A DNA stretch of 64,000 bases from Mayamaea pseudoterrestris (taxonomy: Eukaryota; Bacillariophyta; Bacillariophyceae; Sellaphorales; Sellaphoraceae): contig BROI01000002.1 of the NCBI GenBank assembly GCA_027923505.1, forward strand, positions 1,178,001-1,242,000, read 5' to 3'. The notes under the pieces are model-generated. The model worked only from the letters and a program-made list of their open reading frames with translations, made no database searches and was not told where the DNA came from. The translations under genes were made by a program, and so were the position numbers. Positions 43,372-52,508 of the stretch are shown here, one piece after another; within the stretch, counting starts at the first letter, position 1, and every line of letters begins with the position of its first letter.

Positions 43372-45066
43372 TCAACCCATGCTCGCAATGAACGAATCCA
43401 GTTCCTCCGAATGCCCACCCACCGCCGTTCCCATTGGCAAGTCGCGTGGCCGCACCACATCCAAAATCAACACGACACGCTCACAACTCGGCGAATAGTT
43501 GAACGCCCAGTGCACCTTGGAGTCGTCAAAGGCCACCAGCTCGGCGTGGCGCAACGTTTGCACGCACCCATCCACCCACAAGCCGCACACGTTTTTCGTG
43601 GCTGGTAGCAACAGCGGCAAGTGGACGCGAACCACATAGTTCGCCAAGTCCTGCCACCCCGTGTGCGCCTGCAGCAAGGCTTGCGGTGCCAGTCGTGACA
43701 GTAGGGCCGTGCGAACGTGTGCGCGCAACTGTTGGAGCAGCGCCGTTGTTTGTGGTAGCAAGCTCGTCGTGGATGGAATCCAAGCTAGTTTGGACTCGTC
43801 CGTGGCTGGAAAGCAGTGACAGAGAGGAAACACGGTCCATGGTGTGGCACTGTCGTTGTCATTGCTGTAGTGCGTCGTTTCTGGCCAGGCTGTCCAATGT
43901 TGCACCATGGAGGCTTCCTTTTGAATGATTGGCAAGTTGTCAATGAGCAGCTGCAGATAGGGAAACTCCTCGAGAGCATTAAGATAAGGTTGGCACGTGA
44001 GTCGGGTCAAAACAGGAGGTATACATGTTGATTCGTTCTTTGTAGCGTTTGCAGTGGCCTTTGGATTTGGCACTGTTTCCCAGAGTGTACCAGACGGAGC
44101 GACTTGCTTCGTTACTGGATGCAGGAGTGAATGCGTCTTGCGCGGCGGCAAGTGTCGATAGACAAGCAGCGTGCATGTTCCATCGTTAGCATCATTGTCA
44201 TTTAAACATTGTATCCCCTCTTGCTGATCTTGTTGTTGACGGTCCTCCCATGGCCGTCGAAGAAGGAGCGAGTTGCGACAGCGCAAAACGGAATGCAGGT
44301 ACCAGGACGGATTGGCGTCTCCGACGCGAAAATTGACTAGAATTTCCGGCGCTGCTTGATGTATGATCAAAACAATGGTGTTTGGAATAGACGCAGTTTC
44401 GTCATCATACCACGGCGATGCCGTGTGTCTTGTGCCAAGGAGCGATCGCAAGAATACCAAAACGTCGGCCGGTGTTTCTATAATCTGCTGCATGGGCGCC
44501 TCTGCGCTGCGCAAATCAATCCAGTCCATCAAGACTGCTGCGTTTGATGTTGCTGCTGACTCATGACTCAACGTAGATGATGAAGATGCGCCATGATGCT
44601 GCATGCGCCTCCACTCTCTGTGTTGCAACAATGGCGTGGCTTCCTCTCGCTGCTCCACGGCATTACTATAGTTTATGTCATGTTCCCATACCTGCAGACT
44701 CACTTGATCAACTCCTTCCTCGACTAGTCCAAACAAACTCGGTTTTGCTTTGGTGTATTTTGGACGGGCGCAATTCAGCAAACTTGCGTCAATGTTGACT
44801 GGATGATAGAATGCATCGTCGTCGTCAACAAACGCTTGCTCGATGAGTATCTCCAACGACGCGAGATGGATCACGGACGGTTCAACTAGGCTCAAGAGAG
44901 GAATTGTTGCGTCTAAACGATCATGATGAAACTGGAGCATCTTTCGCTGATTTCTCCTAGGAGAATCATTATGAATGCGGTTGCTCGACGACGAAATTCC
45001 TTCGACTGCTGCTGCTGCTGCTGATTCTGCCTTCGTTGCATTGTCACTTATATCTCGAGTCGTCAT
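43372..45066 (-). CDS. Aspartyl/asparaginyl beta-hydroxylase-like protein
   Basis: A 564-aa intronless protein. The C-terminal 150 residues match the aspartyl/asparaginyl beta-hydroxylase fold, a 2-oxoglutarate/Fe(II) enzyme: His468 in LLQAHTGW, NYVVRVHLPL, then CGLWVDG, RHAELVAFDDSKVHWAFN with His519, and ERVVLILDVVRP. His468 and His519 correspond to the two iron-binding His residues of this family, which lacks the usual Asp ligand; a 2-oxoglutarate-binding Arg is probably RVH or ERV. The first 380 residues are unusual for the family, with low-complexity Ala/Ser and Gln runs and no transmembrane segment visible, so it may be a soluble enzyme unlike animal ASPH. The start is taken at 45066; the first in-frame codon further up is not ATG. 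Confidence 0.75.
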   Translation of the reverse strand: MTTRDISDNATKAESAAAAAVEGISSSSNRIHNDSPRRNQRKMLQFHHDRLDATIPLLSLVEPSVIHLASLEILIEQAFVDDDDAFYHPVNIDASLLNCARPKYTKAKPSLFGLVEEGVDQVSLQVWEHDINYSNAVEQREEATPLLQHREWRRMQHHGASSSSTLSHESAATSNAAVLMDWIDLRSAEAPMQQIIETPADVLVFLRSLLGTRHTASPWYDDETASIPNTIVLIIHQAAPEILVNFRVGDANPSWYLHSVLRCRNSLLLRRPWEDRQQQDQQEGIQCLNDNDANDGTCTLLVYRHLPPRKTHSLLHPVTKQVAPSGTLWETVPNPKATANATKNESTCIPPVLTRLTCQPYLNALEEFPYLQLLIDNLPIIQKEASMVQHWTAWPETTHYSNDNDSATPWTVFPLCHCFPATDESKLAWIPSTTSLLPQTTALLQQLRAHVRTALLSRLAPQALLQAHTGWQDLANYVVRVHLPLLLPATKNVCGLWVDGCVQTLRHAELVAFDDSKVHWAFNYSPSCERVVLILDVVRPRDLPMGTAVGGHSEELDSFIASMG

Positions 45067-45326
45067 GATCAAGTCTGCTTCTAAATTGTTACTTGAACGC
45101 TAGTCAGTGTTTGGCAATGCTGGTCCTGCGAATGCAGCAGTAAAAAGGAGTTGACGGCGAAACAAGGATGAACGACGGAGCAACCGTCCGCCTGAATGAT
45201 GTCGTAGCGGTTTTTGTAGGGGACGAGGGCGTTTTGTTAGCTCTGCCGACGCACAGAGGTATTATGATCACAGAAATGGCATCGCAGCCATGAACAGGTT
45301 GTATATTTTGCTTGAAAATATCTGCA

Positions 45327-47192
45327 TCATGACGATGCGGCAATCATTACATGGATATATAAAATTCGCGAAATCTCATGTATCTTAGTAAGCGCAGATT
45401 GAAACAATTCCAGCTCCCTTGGGTTCAGTTCTTGCTCAATGGTCCGCCGATGTTCCGCCAAGTCGCTCACCATGGGACCAACAATCTTAAGCACTTGACA
45501 GCGTTCATCTTCGTCTAACGTATACAGGCAGGCGAGCAAGTGTCGACACTCCAGCTTGTGGCCCATGCATTGCGCCAAGTCTTTCGCCACACTAGTCATT
45601 GATGCTGCTGCTCCATCATTGGCATTGGATGCTGTTGCCACTTGCACCAGCCGGCAGTAGTCGCGCGGCGAAAGGTTTCGCACCAGCATCTTCCACGAGT
45701 CGTCGTCACCGTCCAACAAGACACTCAAACTACCAGGCGACTCTCGAATCAACGTTTCCAATTGCTGCATATCAGGTTGAGGATAGTCCGAGTATGGCCT
45801 AGATGAAAATGCAACGTCAGAGTAAGCAGCATTGCTTGCGCTACTGAAATCCAGCGACTCGTCCGGCGCACTAGGCGTCACACCAAGGGCGTGCGCCGCT
45901 TGCAGTTCGTCATTGATCAAGAAGGCTTGCGCCATGGGAATGGCGATGGGGTCGTCCACGACTGGACCGCTCGTTATCGTGTCAACGACGTGGGCCTCGA
46001 GAATGTCAGGGTTTGTTGCAAAACTTGCTGATGTTGCAGCCGGTATGATTGGCGGCAGTTTTCTCATCATGATTAATTCCGACGCTGATTCCGGACTCGA
46101 CGTGGCCCAACCCTTCATGCAGGCCGTCACGACGAGCGTATGACGCACCGTCAAGAGGCGGCCGCTGTAGTAGTCGTGAGCGTCGGTGGGAATGACTAGT
46201 TGCGTCCGTAGTGGTGCGTTGGGTGCATGATGGTAATCGTTGTTGCTGTTGCTGTTAGTATGACTCGATCCAGACAACAAGCCATAACCTGACTTGGCCT
46301 GCCAATTTGCACAATAGTCGGTGGAGAGGCGCTGCTCGCACAAGGTTCGCGTGCATGCCATGGATCTCGAATCCGAAGCACGCGCGTTTTCTCCAGTTTG
46401 CTCCAGTTTCCACTGCACCGTTTCCATGCACTTGACGATAAAGTACTGCACACTCGTCCGACTCTGGTTGCTTCCAAATACTTCAACGTTAACAACATCA
46501 CCAGGACAAGATAAGTTGCCATCTGCTACTTGCCAACCCATGCAGAGCTTGCCCTTGCTCCAAAACCAGCAAGTGCTGATTGGATAGTCTTGCAGTTGCG
46601 CGTAAATGGGTCGATGCAGCTGCAGCGCCTCGTGTGACGATGGCGGCGTGGCAAAAACGACGAGCGTCACACTGGAACTTGGAAGTGTATTCGCTTCCTC
46701 GCGCTTGCCGGTATGTTTAGTAGTGGCAGCTCCCGCCAGGTAGGCCGTGAGCGTGTATCGAATCTCGCAAAAACTCGACGAATAGTCCTTGGATTGGCAA
46801 CGCATGCTCGATGGCAAGTGTTCGGGAAGCCGCCATCGAAAGACATACTCGTACTGGCCCACTTTGATTTCGGAAACCTTGACAATGGCGTGATCAATCT
46901 TGGCAATGGTGCTTGTTGCCGTGTGTACTGGTGTAGATGATGTTGTTGCAGAAGCTGATGATCGATGCGAAGACGACGACGACGTATTATGATGACTACT
47001 ACTACCACCTTTTCGGACGGCAGACTGCTCCCACCCCTGCAGCAGCAAGTGAATGCCTTCAACATGACTCAGGTGCGACTGTTTAGCGACGCTCAAGTAG
47101 ACGCGTCCCTCCAAGACTTGACCTGCTTCCGCTTCATTCTTGGAGTCCTGCAGCTGGAGGCCAATGCGAAAGGATGGCTGCTTGTTTCCCAT
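45327..47192 (-). CDS. Arrestin-fold protein with C-terminal helical domain
   Basis: A 621-aa intronless protein. Residues 1-170 fit an arrestin N-domain (FRIGLQLQDSKN, GQVLEGRVYLSV, GIHLLLQGWE, YEYVFRWRLPEHLPSSM), and residues 190-400 an arrestin C-domain. Such alpha-arrestins recruit membrane cargo for ubiquitin-dependent sorting. Residues 400-500 are disordered. The last 120 residues (SPRDYCRLVQVA, HLLACLYTLDEDERCQVLKIVGP) form a helical domain that resembles the DUF4476 pattern, an unusual partner. The N-terminus MGNKQPSF hints at N-myristoylation, but Pro at the fifth Gly-based position departs from the consensus. The ATG at 47192 is the only sensible start. Confidence 0.75.
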   Translation of the reverse strand: MGNKQPSFRIGLQLQDSKNEAEAGQVLEGRVYLSVAKQSHLSHVEGIHLLLQGWEQSAVRKGGSSSHHNTSSSSSHRSSASATTSSTPVHTATSTIAKIDHAIVKVSEIKVGQYEYVFRWRLPEHLPSSMRCQSKDYSSSFCEIRYTLTAYLAGAATTKHTGKREEANTLPSSSVTLVVFATPPSSHEALQLHRPIYAQLQDYPISTCWFWSKGKLCMGWQVADGNLSCPGDVVNVEVFGSNQSRTSVQYFIVKCMETVQWKLEQTGENARASDSRSMACTRTLCEQRLSTDYCANWQAKSGYGLLSGSSHTNSNSNNDYHHAPNAPLRTQLVIPTDAHDYYSGRLLTVRHTLVVTACMKGWATSSPESASELIMMRKLPPIIPAATSASFATNPDILEAHVVDTITSGPVVDDPIAIPMAQAFLINDELQAAHALGVTPSAPDESLDFSSASNAAYSDVAFSSRPYSDYPQPDMQQLETLIRESPGSLSVLLDGDDDSWKMLVRNLSPRDYCRLVQVATASNANDGAAASMTSVAKDLAQCMGHKLECRHLLACLYTLDEDERCQVLKIVGPMVSDLAEHRRTIEQELNPRELELFQSALTKIHEISRILYIHVMIAASS

Positions 47193-47347
47193 GCTGCTCT
47201 ACTTATTGAAGTATTGATTGATTCGGAGATTAGAGAGTCTGGCTTGTTTAAATCAGTGTTCAACTAGTCACCTACATTATTTGATCTGGAGCAATTTCTA
47301 GTTTTTGATGGAACTGGTCAAGCGATTTTGTCACGCTGTTCGCGGCG

Positions 47348-47578
47348 ATGCGAAGAATTCCGAGATGTTTCAAAACTAGTGCGACGATCGTTGCGACATG
47401 TTTCCTTCTTACTGTACAAGCTGGATTCGCGCGCGCGATACCTCACGTAGCCCTACCAGCGTCGGTCCGGCAATTGCTTTCCACCGCACGTTCTAGCGTG
47501 CCGTACCACGGCCAGACGGAGGAAAACGAACTCTCGCCACGACGAGCTGATCGTGATCCCGCCGGAATAAAGCTATAA
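47348..47578 (+). CDS. Small open frame with signal peptide, uncertain
   Basis: A 76-aa frame from ATG 47348. Residues 1-30 read like a signal peptide (TIVATCFLLTVQAGFARA). Its middle is encoded by the left arm of the large inverted repeat, and the right arm in reverse encodes a related peptide (QAGFARVIPHVEL). Either a short secreted-peptide gene was duplicated in inverted orientation, or the frame is accidental within a transposon end. No homologue is recognised. Confidence 0.25.
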   Translation: MRRIPRCFKTSATIVATCFLLTVQAGFARAIPHVALPASVRQLLSTARSSVPYHGQTEENELSPRRADRDPAGIKL

Positions 47579-47647
47579 CTAGGTGAAGCAGCAATATAAA
47601 CTATACAGGCTTATACAATACAATTATCCAGTGTATACGGCGCAAAA

Positions 47648-47896
47648 ATGAAGTCAATTGAAGGTATAATGACTATGTGGGACCGCTGCAAAGTCAACGA
47701 TTCGTTTGCGCTTTCCTTACCAGCGCCAAAAAGGGAATACGATGCGTCAGATAATGATCCAAATAAAAAATCCAGCTATCAACGCATTGCTCATCATATA
47801 ATTAACACGGTATTGACGCAACTTGCAGAAATTGTACCTTTTAGAGGTCGTAAATGGAGGCAGCAACCAGAGCGACATTTTCATGAGCTCTTCTGA
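47648..47896 (+). CDS. Small open frame inside the inverted-repeat island
   Basis: An 82-aa frame starting MKSIEGIMTMWDRCK. It is charged and helical, with no recognised domain. It ends 25 bases before the first 79-bp palindromic unit. The frame is long enough to be a fragment of a captured host gene, but nothing independent supports translation. Confidence 0.25.
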   Translation: MKSIEGIMTMWDRCKVNDSFALSLPAPKREYDASDNDPNKKSSYQRIAHHIINTVLTQLAEIVPFRGRKWRQQPERHFHELF

Positions 47897-47921
47897 GGCA
47901 AATAAACTCGCCATCCAACGC

Positions 47922-48000
47922 CGTTAAGGCCACTATTATTCATCAATTGCATCTATGGCATGTGTATGCTCGTTTTCATCCAATAATAGTGGCCTTAACG
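47922..48000 (+). repeat. 79-bp MITE-like palindromic unit, copy 1
   Basis: Ends are perfect inverted repeats, CGTTAAGGCCACTATTATT and its complement, separated by a 41-base loop. The TTAA near each end would fit a TTAA-target (piggyBac-like) MITE, but TTAA is itself palindromic, so this is not proof. As RNA it would fold into a 19-bp hairpin. Confidence 0.75.
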
Positions 48001-48243
48001 CCTCATACTTGTCTTCGTCTTTCCAGTTTTGTGGCGGCGGCATGGAACGAGCACTTGCCCAAAACGTTTATATAGACGCACTAGCCGATCCTTTGGTTGA
48101 CGAATCGCTAAATATGACATCTCCATGATCACGTTTGTGTAAGGACGACTTTGCGCCGGTGTCGAAAGAGCTCTTTGGTTTGATCGAACCAAATTCTGCC
48201 GAGCATGCTCGAGCAACATACCACTGCGAGGAGATTTACTCAT
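47995..48243 (-). CDS. Small open frame between the two palindromic units
   Basis: An 82-aa frame starting MSKSPRSGMLLEHARQNL, strongly basic. It lies between the two 79-bp units and its stop falls in the arm of copy 1. The segment could be a captured piece of host gene. No domain is recognised and translation is unproven. Confidence 0.25.
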   Translation of the reverse strand: MSKSPRSGMLLEHARQNLVRSNQRALSTPAQSRPYTNVIMEMSYLAIRQPKDRLVRLYKRFGQVLVPCRRHKTGKTKTSMRR

Positions 48244-48254
48244 GATCCCTATGT

Positions 48255-48333
48255 CGTTAAGGCAACTATTATTCATCAATCTCATCCGTGGCATATTAAC
48301 GCATGTTGCGGTCCAATAATAGTGGCCTTAACG
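48255..48333 (+). repeat. 79-bp MITE-like palindromic unit, copy 2
   Basis: Same length and same orientation as copy 1. The ends match except for one base in the left arm, while the loop has diverged more. The two copies flank a 254-bp segment as direct repeats. Conservation of the stem over the loop suggests selection on the ends or recent transposition of one family. Confidence 0.75.
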
Positions 48334-48614
48334 CGTCAAACTGGTCTGTAGTTGACTCAAGAGCAGCTCTCCGTCGAATTATCGTGTGAATTAACACGGA
48401 GTGCCGGTACGATGTTAAGCGAAGCCCATTCAACCGGTGCGACTTTGGTAAGCTCCACGTGAGGTATCACGCGCGCGAATCCAGCTTGTATGTAAAAACA
48501 TGCAGATACCTACTACCATACGTAGCGAAAAAACACCTGGAAGTACATAAGTCGTCAAATAATTCAGTCACTATACTATCATTAATAATATGTCCAACCA
48601 CTAGTATAATATAT

Positions 48615-49440
48615 TTAACGATTCGACTTGGAGACACGCTCAATCTCATCCTTCTTCTTGATGGCATACGAGTTGCTGGATCCACGCGCCGCATTGATCA
48701 GCTCCTCCGCGAGACACTCGGCCATGGTCTTGAGGTTGCGAAAGGACGCTTCCCGAGCTCCCATGGCCAGCAAGTACAAGGCGTAGTTGACTCGTCGAAA
48801 GGGACTCATGTCCACCGCCTGGCGGCGGACCACACCGGCACCTCCCACGCGCGTCGAGTCTTCGCGCGGCCCAGAGTTGATAATGGCGTCGACGACGACT
48901 TGAATGGGATTTTGGTCCGTCAGCAAGTGAATGATTTCGAGCGTGTGCTGAATGATGCGGACCGCCATGAGCTTTTTGCCCGAGTTGCGGCCCTTGCGCA
49001 TGAGGCAGCACGCCAAGCGCTCCACAATGGGACAGGAGGCCTTGCGGAAGCGCTTGGCTTGGTAGCGACCAGCTGTGTGTGGAAGGTATGTGGCGTGGTC
49101 GCCCTTGCAGGCAATGTAGTCCTGAATTTAATTTATAAAAGATGATTTGGGTGAGAAATGGGTGAATGATGTATTAACTGTAAAGCGAGAATGAAGAGAA
49201 GTGCAGCCGTCTCCTTTCCTTCATCTTCAATATTTCCTCTTCTGCTACATATATATGATATAATATAGTTTGACTTACAACGAGTGAAATATCCCGGACC
49301 TCAATGTCGTCGAAGGACCACTTGCCAAAGAGCTTGACCTCGGTGGCGCCTCCCACGGCGACAAAGTCATCCTCATCGTCGACGGCACCAACCATTGGAG
49401 TCTCCTCCTCTTCCGTGATAGCGACTTCTTCCTCGGACAT
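48615..49440 (-). CDS. RPS5: 40S ribosomal protein S5 (uS7)
   Basis: A 222-aa protein of the small ribosomal subunit head that contacts mRNA and E-site tRNA. Exons are 49440-49279 and 49121-48615; the 157-nt intron (GTAAGT to TTCAG) is in phase 0. Core blocks match eukaryotic uS7: [70 protein letters not shown], and the ending [14 protein letters not shown] is nearly invariant. The acidic N-terminal extension of about 30 residues accounts for the extra length over the human 204 aa. The intron near the 5' end is common in ribosomal protein genes. It lies head-to-head with the RING-CUE gene. Confidence 0.97.
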
Positions 49441-49804
49441 GATTATTTAAAGCTTATGTTTGTATCGAAAGTCTACTTGCAGTAGCAGCAGCAGTAACTC
49501 ACTGTCGCGATGATCAGCAAGCGAGAAACGCGCCTTTGCGGTCGTCACGCGAGTTAGTAAGAGCGGTAAGATGCCAATAGCCTTAACTTGACTACTCAAA
49601 CCAGTTTTACTTAAGGTTCAATGCAAGACTCGATTCCTTGGATCGCGGAAACGTCAGCAGCAGCCAGCGAGCATCACAATGGGATTGCCTTCCAAAGTTG
49701 CAGCAAAACGATCCTTTCCTTATCTGTCTATTAACACACATTCACTACTCTTGCATCAATCGCATATACATTACAAACATTACAACTGGCTATAATTATT
49801 CATT
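49441..49804. promoter_or_regulatory. Divergent promoter region, RPS5 / RING-CUE
   Basis: 364 bp between two start codons. A strong promoter toward RPS5 is expected from its function. No motif could be named. Confidence 0.4.
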
Positions 49805-52354
49805 ATGATGCATGAACAGCGAGGCGAGTTACGACGCCGACGACACGACGCTCCGGAGCCGCAGCGCATCCATCGCCTGGCGCAGCAGCAGCAAGACTAC
49901 ATGGAGCGCTTCCAGGCGGCGCAGCGGCTGCGCCATCAGGAGCAGCAGCAGCAGCAACAACAACGGAATAATGGAAGTGGAGAAAGTCCGCAACGGCGCA
50001 GTCACAGCCGCAATCTCTCACGCTCCACGTGGTACGGAATCATTTCTACTCTTGTCGCTATACTGGCAATCGTTTTGACTCCGATTCACCACCAGCCACT
50101 GACAGACTTTGCATCATCATCACTGCAAGATATGATTATGTTGCCAGAGACGCGGTGGTTTCAGAGCTTGGGACTATGGAAGAGTCATGCGGATGAAGCT
50201 ATTACGGCTCCCATGGCGACTCCATCGCCGAATCATAAGCAGCATCAATCGAGCAGCAGTAGCAGCAACAAGCTACCTCATTGGCTGCGCTGGATGAACA
50301 ACAACGATAGTGACGAACACGAGCAAGGCTTGCATGCGAGATACAAGACGCGATGGAAGTCACTGGATGCAATCTTGCACCATTTGATTTCGTGGATGGA
50401 TCCCATTTTGCTGCAGGAGCCGTGGTCGTCCACCACAGTCACGGACTTGCTCGACAAGATTTTGACCAGCACGTTCCGACTGATTGCCATTGCCAACTTT
50501 TTGTTGGCGTGTACCTTCTTCACGCATGCCACCGTTGCCGATTGGTTCCTTGGTAGTCGTGGCGGTGAAAGTACCAATCATCATTCACCAAATCCAGCTG
50601 CGGCTGCTGCAACAACAAACAATAATACATTAAACACAGACTCGAACATTAATTCCCGCGGCGGCGTCGCCGGCTACTTGCTGTTCAAAATGTTGCTCAT
50701 GAGCGCCATTGTGTCGCCCGACATTTTGGACTTGCTCATTCTGCTGGGCTGGTACACGCTATTGGCGTTTCTGCGCAGTTTGGCGCACCAGTGTCACTTG
50801 GCGACGGTGCAGTTGCAGCAGCAACAGACGACTGTGCAGCCAGCAGTAGGAGGAGTTAACGGCAATAGCAACAGCAGCACGACAATGCTTCGCATGGGCA
50901 TATTGCAGTTGCTATTGCTCATTTTGGTGAGCGACTTGCTCGCGGCGAGCACTTGCGTCGCCTTGTTTCACGGCGCCGGCTGGGGCATGGTGTTGCTTTT
51001 GACATGTGACAATGCCTTGCTGCTACTCGATGTGCTTGGTTATATGCTGCAGTTTGTGGCGCACATGTGGGAGCAGGCGCACTCTGTCAAGGTGCAGGAG
51101 TGTGAGCAAGCACTGAGTCAACGTCTTCGTCGGGAGCGACGGGAAAGTAACAATTTGCAAAATATGTCGGACAGTCAAGCTAGGCATGTTGGCGGCATGC
51201 GGAGAGTGGAAAGCATTCGCGAGAGTGTATTCGAAAATGACAGCGACGAAAATGACGATATCCAATATGAAGATTTGGTAGCGCCAATTTCGGGAGAAGC
51301 AGAAGCGGAGGTTCGTAATCTTGAGCGTCAACTTGAGGTCATGGAGCAAGTGCATGCCAAGCAGCTGTCTCGTTTGGACTCTGCTGTCTTTATTTTACAA
51401 ATAATCGCTCAGCTTCTGACAATTGGACATTTCGTTCACATTTGGATGCTTCACGGGGTCCAATTTACACCAATCAACGGAGTGATTGCCTTGCATTTAT
51501 ATGCAGCTGTGACACAAGCTTCGCGCAAGATTACTGATCGCCGCAAGTTGCATCGCATTGCTCGGGAGTTGAACTCTCGATTTGACGACGCGACGGACAT
51601 GGAGCTGCGAAAGGCTGCTGCTGCCGGCGACGTTTGTTGCATTTGCTTGACGAGTATGAATAGCACAACCCAAGTTAAAAGAGTTGGATGTGGACACTTG
51701 TATCATACGAGCTGTTTGCGCGAAGTGGTGGAGCGAGCGCGTTCGCTTGAATCGGCCAGGTGTCCATTGTGTCGCGCGAACGTCTTGGATGGCCAGCAAC
51801 CGCAACATGTAGCTGGCGTACTTAATCGAACTGGAACGCAGACCAGAGAGCAAGTTGAAGCTGGCGCAGCAGCAAGTTTAGTGCAAGCGACAGCGGCGGA
51901 AGAACTCCAAGCTATGAATGACGCACCAGCTGGGCGAGAGAATGAACGAGCTTTGCTTCGCTTTTCCACTGAAAACTTTATTCCTGCATGGCTCCCGCTG
52001 CCAGCCTTTTCTTTTGAGGTGGTGAGTCGCCAAGTGCCCGAACCTGCCGATGCTGCAAATTTTGGCGCGCAAGGACAACACCTTGATGCCGCCGCGCATG
52101 AGGATCCGCCCCGTTTGTCCTTTCTACGCCGACTACTCATTCTGGCAGGTGCAATACCCATGTCAGCCGAGGAAGAAGCAGCTGCACTTGAACAATTAGT
52201 TGACATGTTCCCACAGTATGATCGCGCCGAACTTGCACGCGAATTGCGCAGTCGACGATCAATCGAAGCAGTGGCAGAGCGCATTCTAGCTGGTACCTTT
52301 GGGGGTGAAGTGCGAGCGGGTGCAATTCCGGCAAACAATATCCAAGCGCGGTAG
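49805..52354 (+). CDS. gp78/AMFR-like membrane RING-CUE E3 ubiquitin ligase
   Basis: An 849-aa intronless protein. After a Gln/Arg-rich cytosolic tail, several hydrophobic segments follow (about 76-95, 222-246, 290-330, 360-425, 525-575), consistent with a polytopic ER membrane domain broken by low-complexity loops. A RING-H2 finger lies at 611-657 (CCICL, CGHLYHTSC, CPLC), and residues about 795-838 (LEQLVDMFPQYDRAELARELR) form a CUE ubiquitin-binding domain. The order membrane-RING-CUE is that of gp78/AMFR and Hrd1 relatives, which ubiquitinate misfolded ER proteins for proteasomal disposal. Poly-Gln runs come from CAG repeats. The loops are longer than in animal gp78. Confidence 0.85.
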   Translation: MMHEQRGELRRRRHDAPEPQRIHRLAQQQQDYMERFQAAQRLRHQEQQQQQQQRNNGSGESPQRRSHSRNLSRSTWYGIISTLVAILAIVLTPIHHQPLTDFASSSLQDMIMLPETRWFQSLGLWKSHADEAITAPMATPSPNHKQHQSSSSSSNKLPHWLRWMNNNDSDEHEQGLHARYKTRWKSLDAILHHLISWMDPILLQEPWSSTTVTDLLDKILTSTFRLIAIANFLLACTFFTHATVADWFLGSRGGESTNHHSPNPAAAAATTNNNTLNTDSNINSRGGVAGYLLFKMLLMSAIVSPDILDLLILLGWYTLLAFLRSLAHQCHLATVQLQQQQTTVQPAVGGVNGNSNSSTTMLRMGILQLLLLILVSDLLAASTCVALFHGAGWGMVLLLTCDNALLLLDVLGYMLQFVAHMWEQAHSVKVQECEQALSQRLRRERRESNNLQNMSDSQARHVGGMRRVESIRESVFENDSDENDDIQYEDLVAPISGEAEAEVRNLERQLEVMEQVHAKQLSRLDSAVFILQIIAQLLTIGHFVHIWMLHGVQFTPINGVIALHLYAAVTQASRKITDRRKLHRIARELNSRFDDATDMELRKAAAAGDVCCICLTSMNSTTQVKRVGCGHLYHTSCLREVVERARSLESARCPLCRANVLDGQQPQHVAGVLNRTGTQTREQVEAGAAASLVQATAAEELQAMNDAPAGRENERALLRFSTENFIPAWLPLPAFSFEVVSRQVPEPADAANFGAQGQHLDAAAHEDPPRLSFLRRLLILAGAIPMSAEEEAAALEQLVDMFPQYDRAELARELRSRRSIEAVAERILAGTFGGEVRAGAIPANNIQAR

Positions 52355-52508
52355 TCATTGCTGGTGCCCATGACGATGATAGTACATAATGCTGCATCAT
52401 ACTTTGGTAAGATACATAATTGATACTAATGCACGTTTGACACTACTCTGATGCTAGAATCTCTAATTACGTTTACTTCATTATTTGTCCTACGTTCGCT
52501 CGATTATC

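Larger units (their letters stand above)
47415..48490. mobile_element. 1.08-kb inverted-repeat island, possible TA-flanked DNA transposon
   Basis: Bases 47415-47450 and 48455-48490 are inverted repeats matching at 34 of 36 positions, each ending at a TA dinucleotide. TA ends fit a Tc1/mariner-type target duplication around a non-autonomous element with termini starting CAAGCTGG. Weaker inverted similarity continues inward for about 30 bases. No transposase is encoded. Inside lie two 79-bp palindromic units and two short open frames. Faint similarity may also extend outside the arms, which would instead suggest an inverted duplication of a short gene. Confidence 0.5.

Noticed and set aside
47922-48333. 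CRISPR-like repeat array
   Set aside because: Only two palindromic units, 254 bp apart, in a eukaryotic nuclear setting; no array of spacers.
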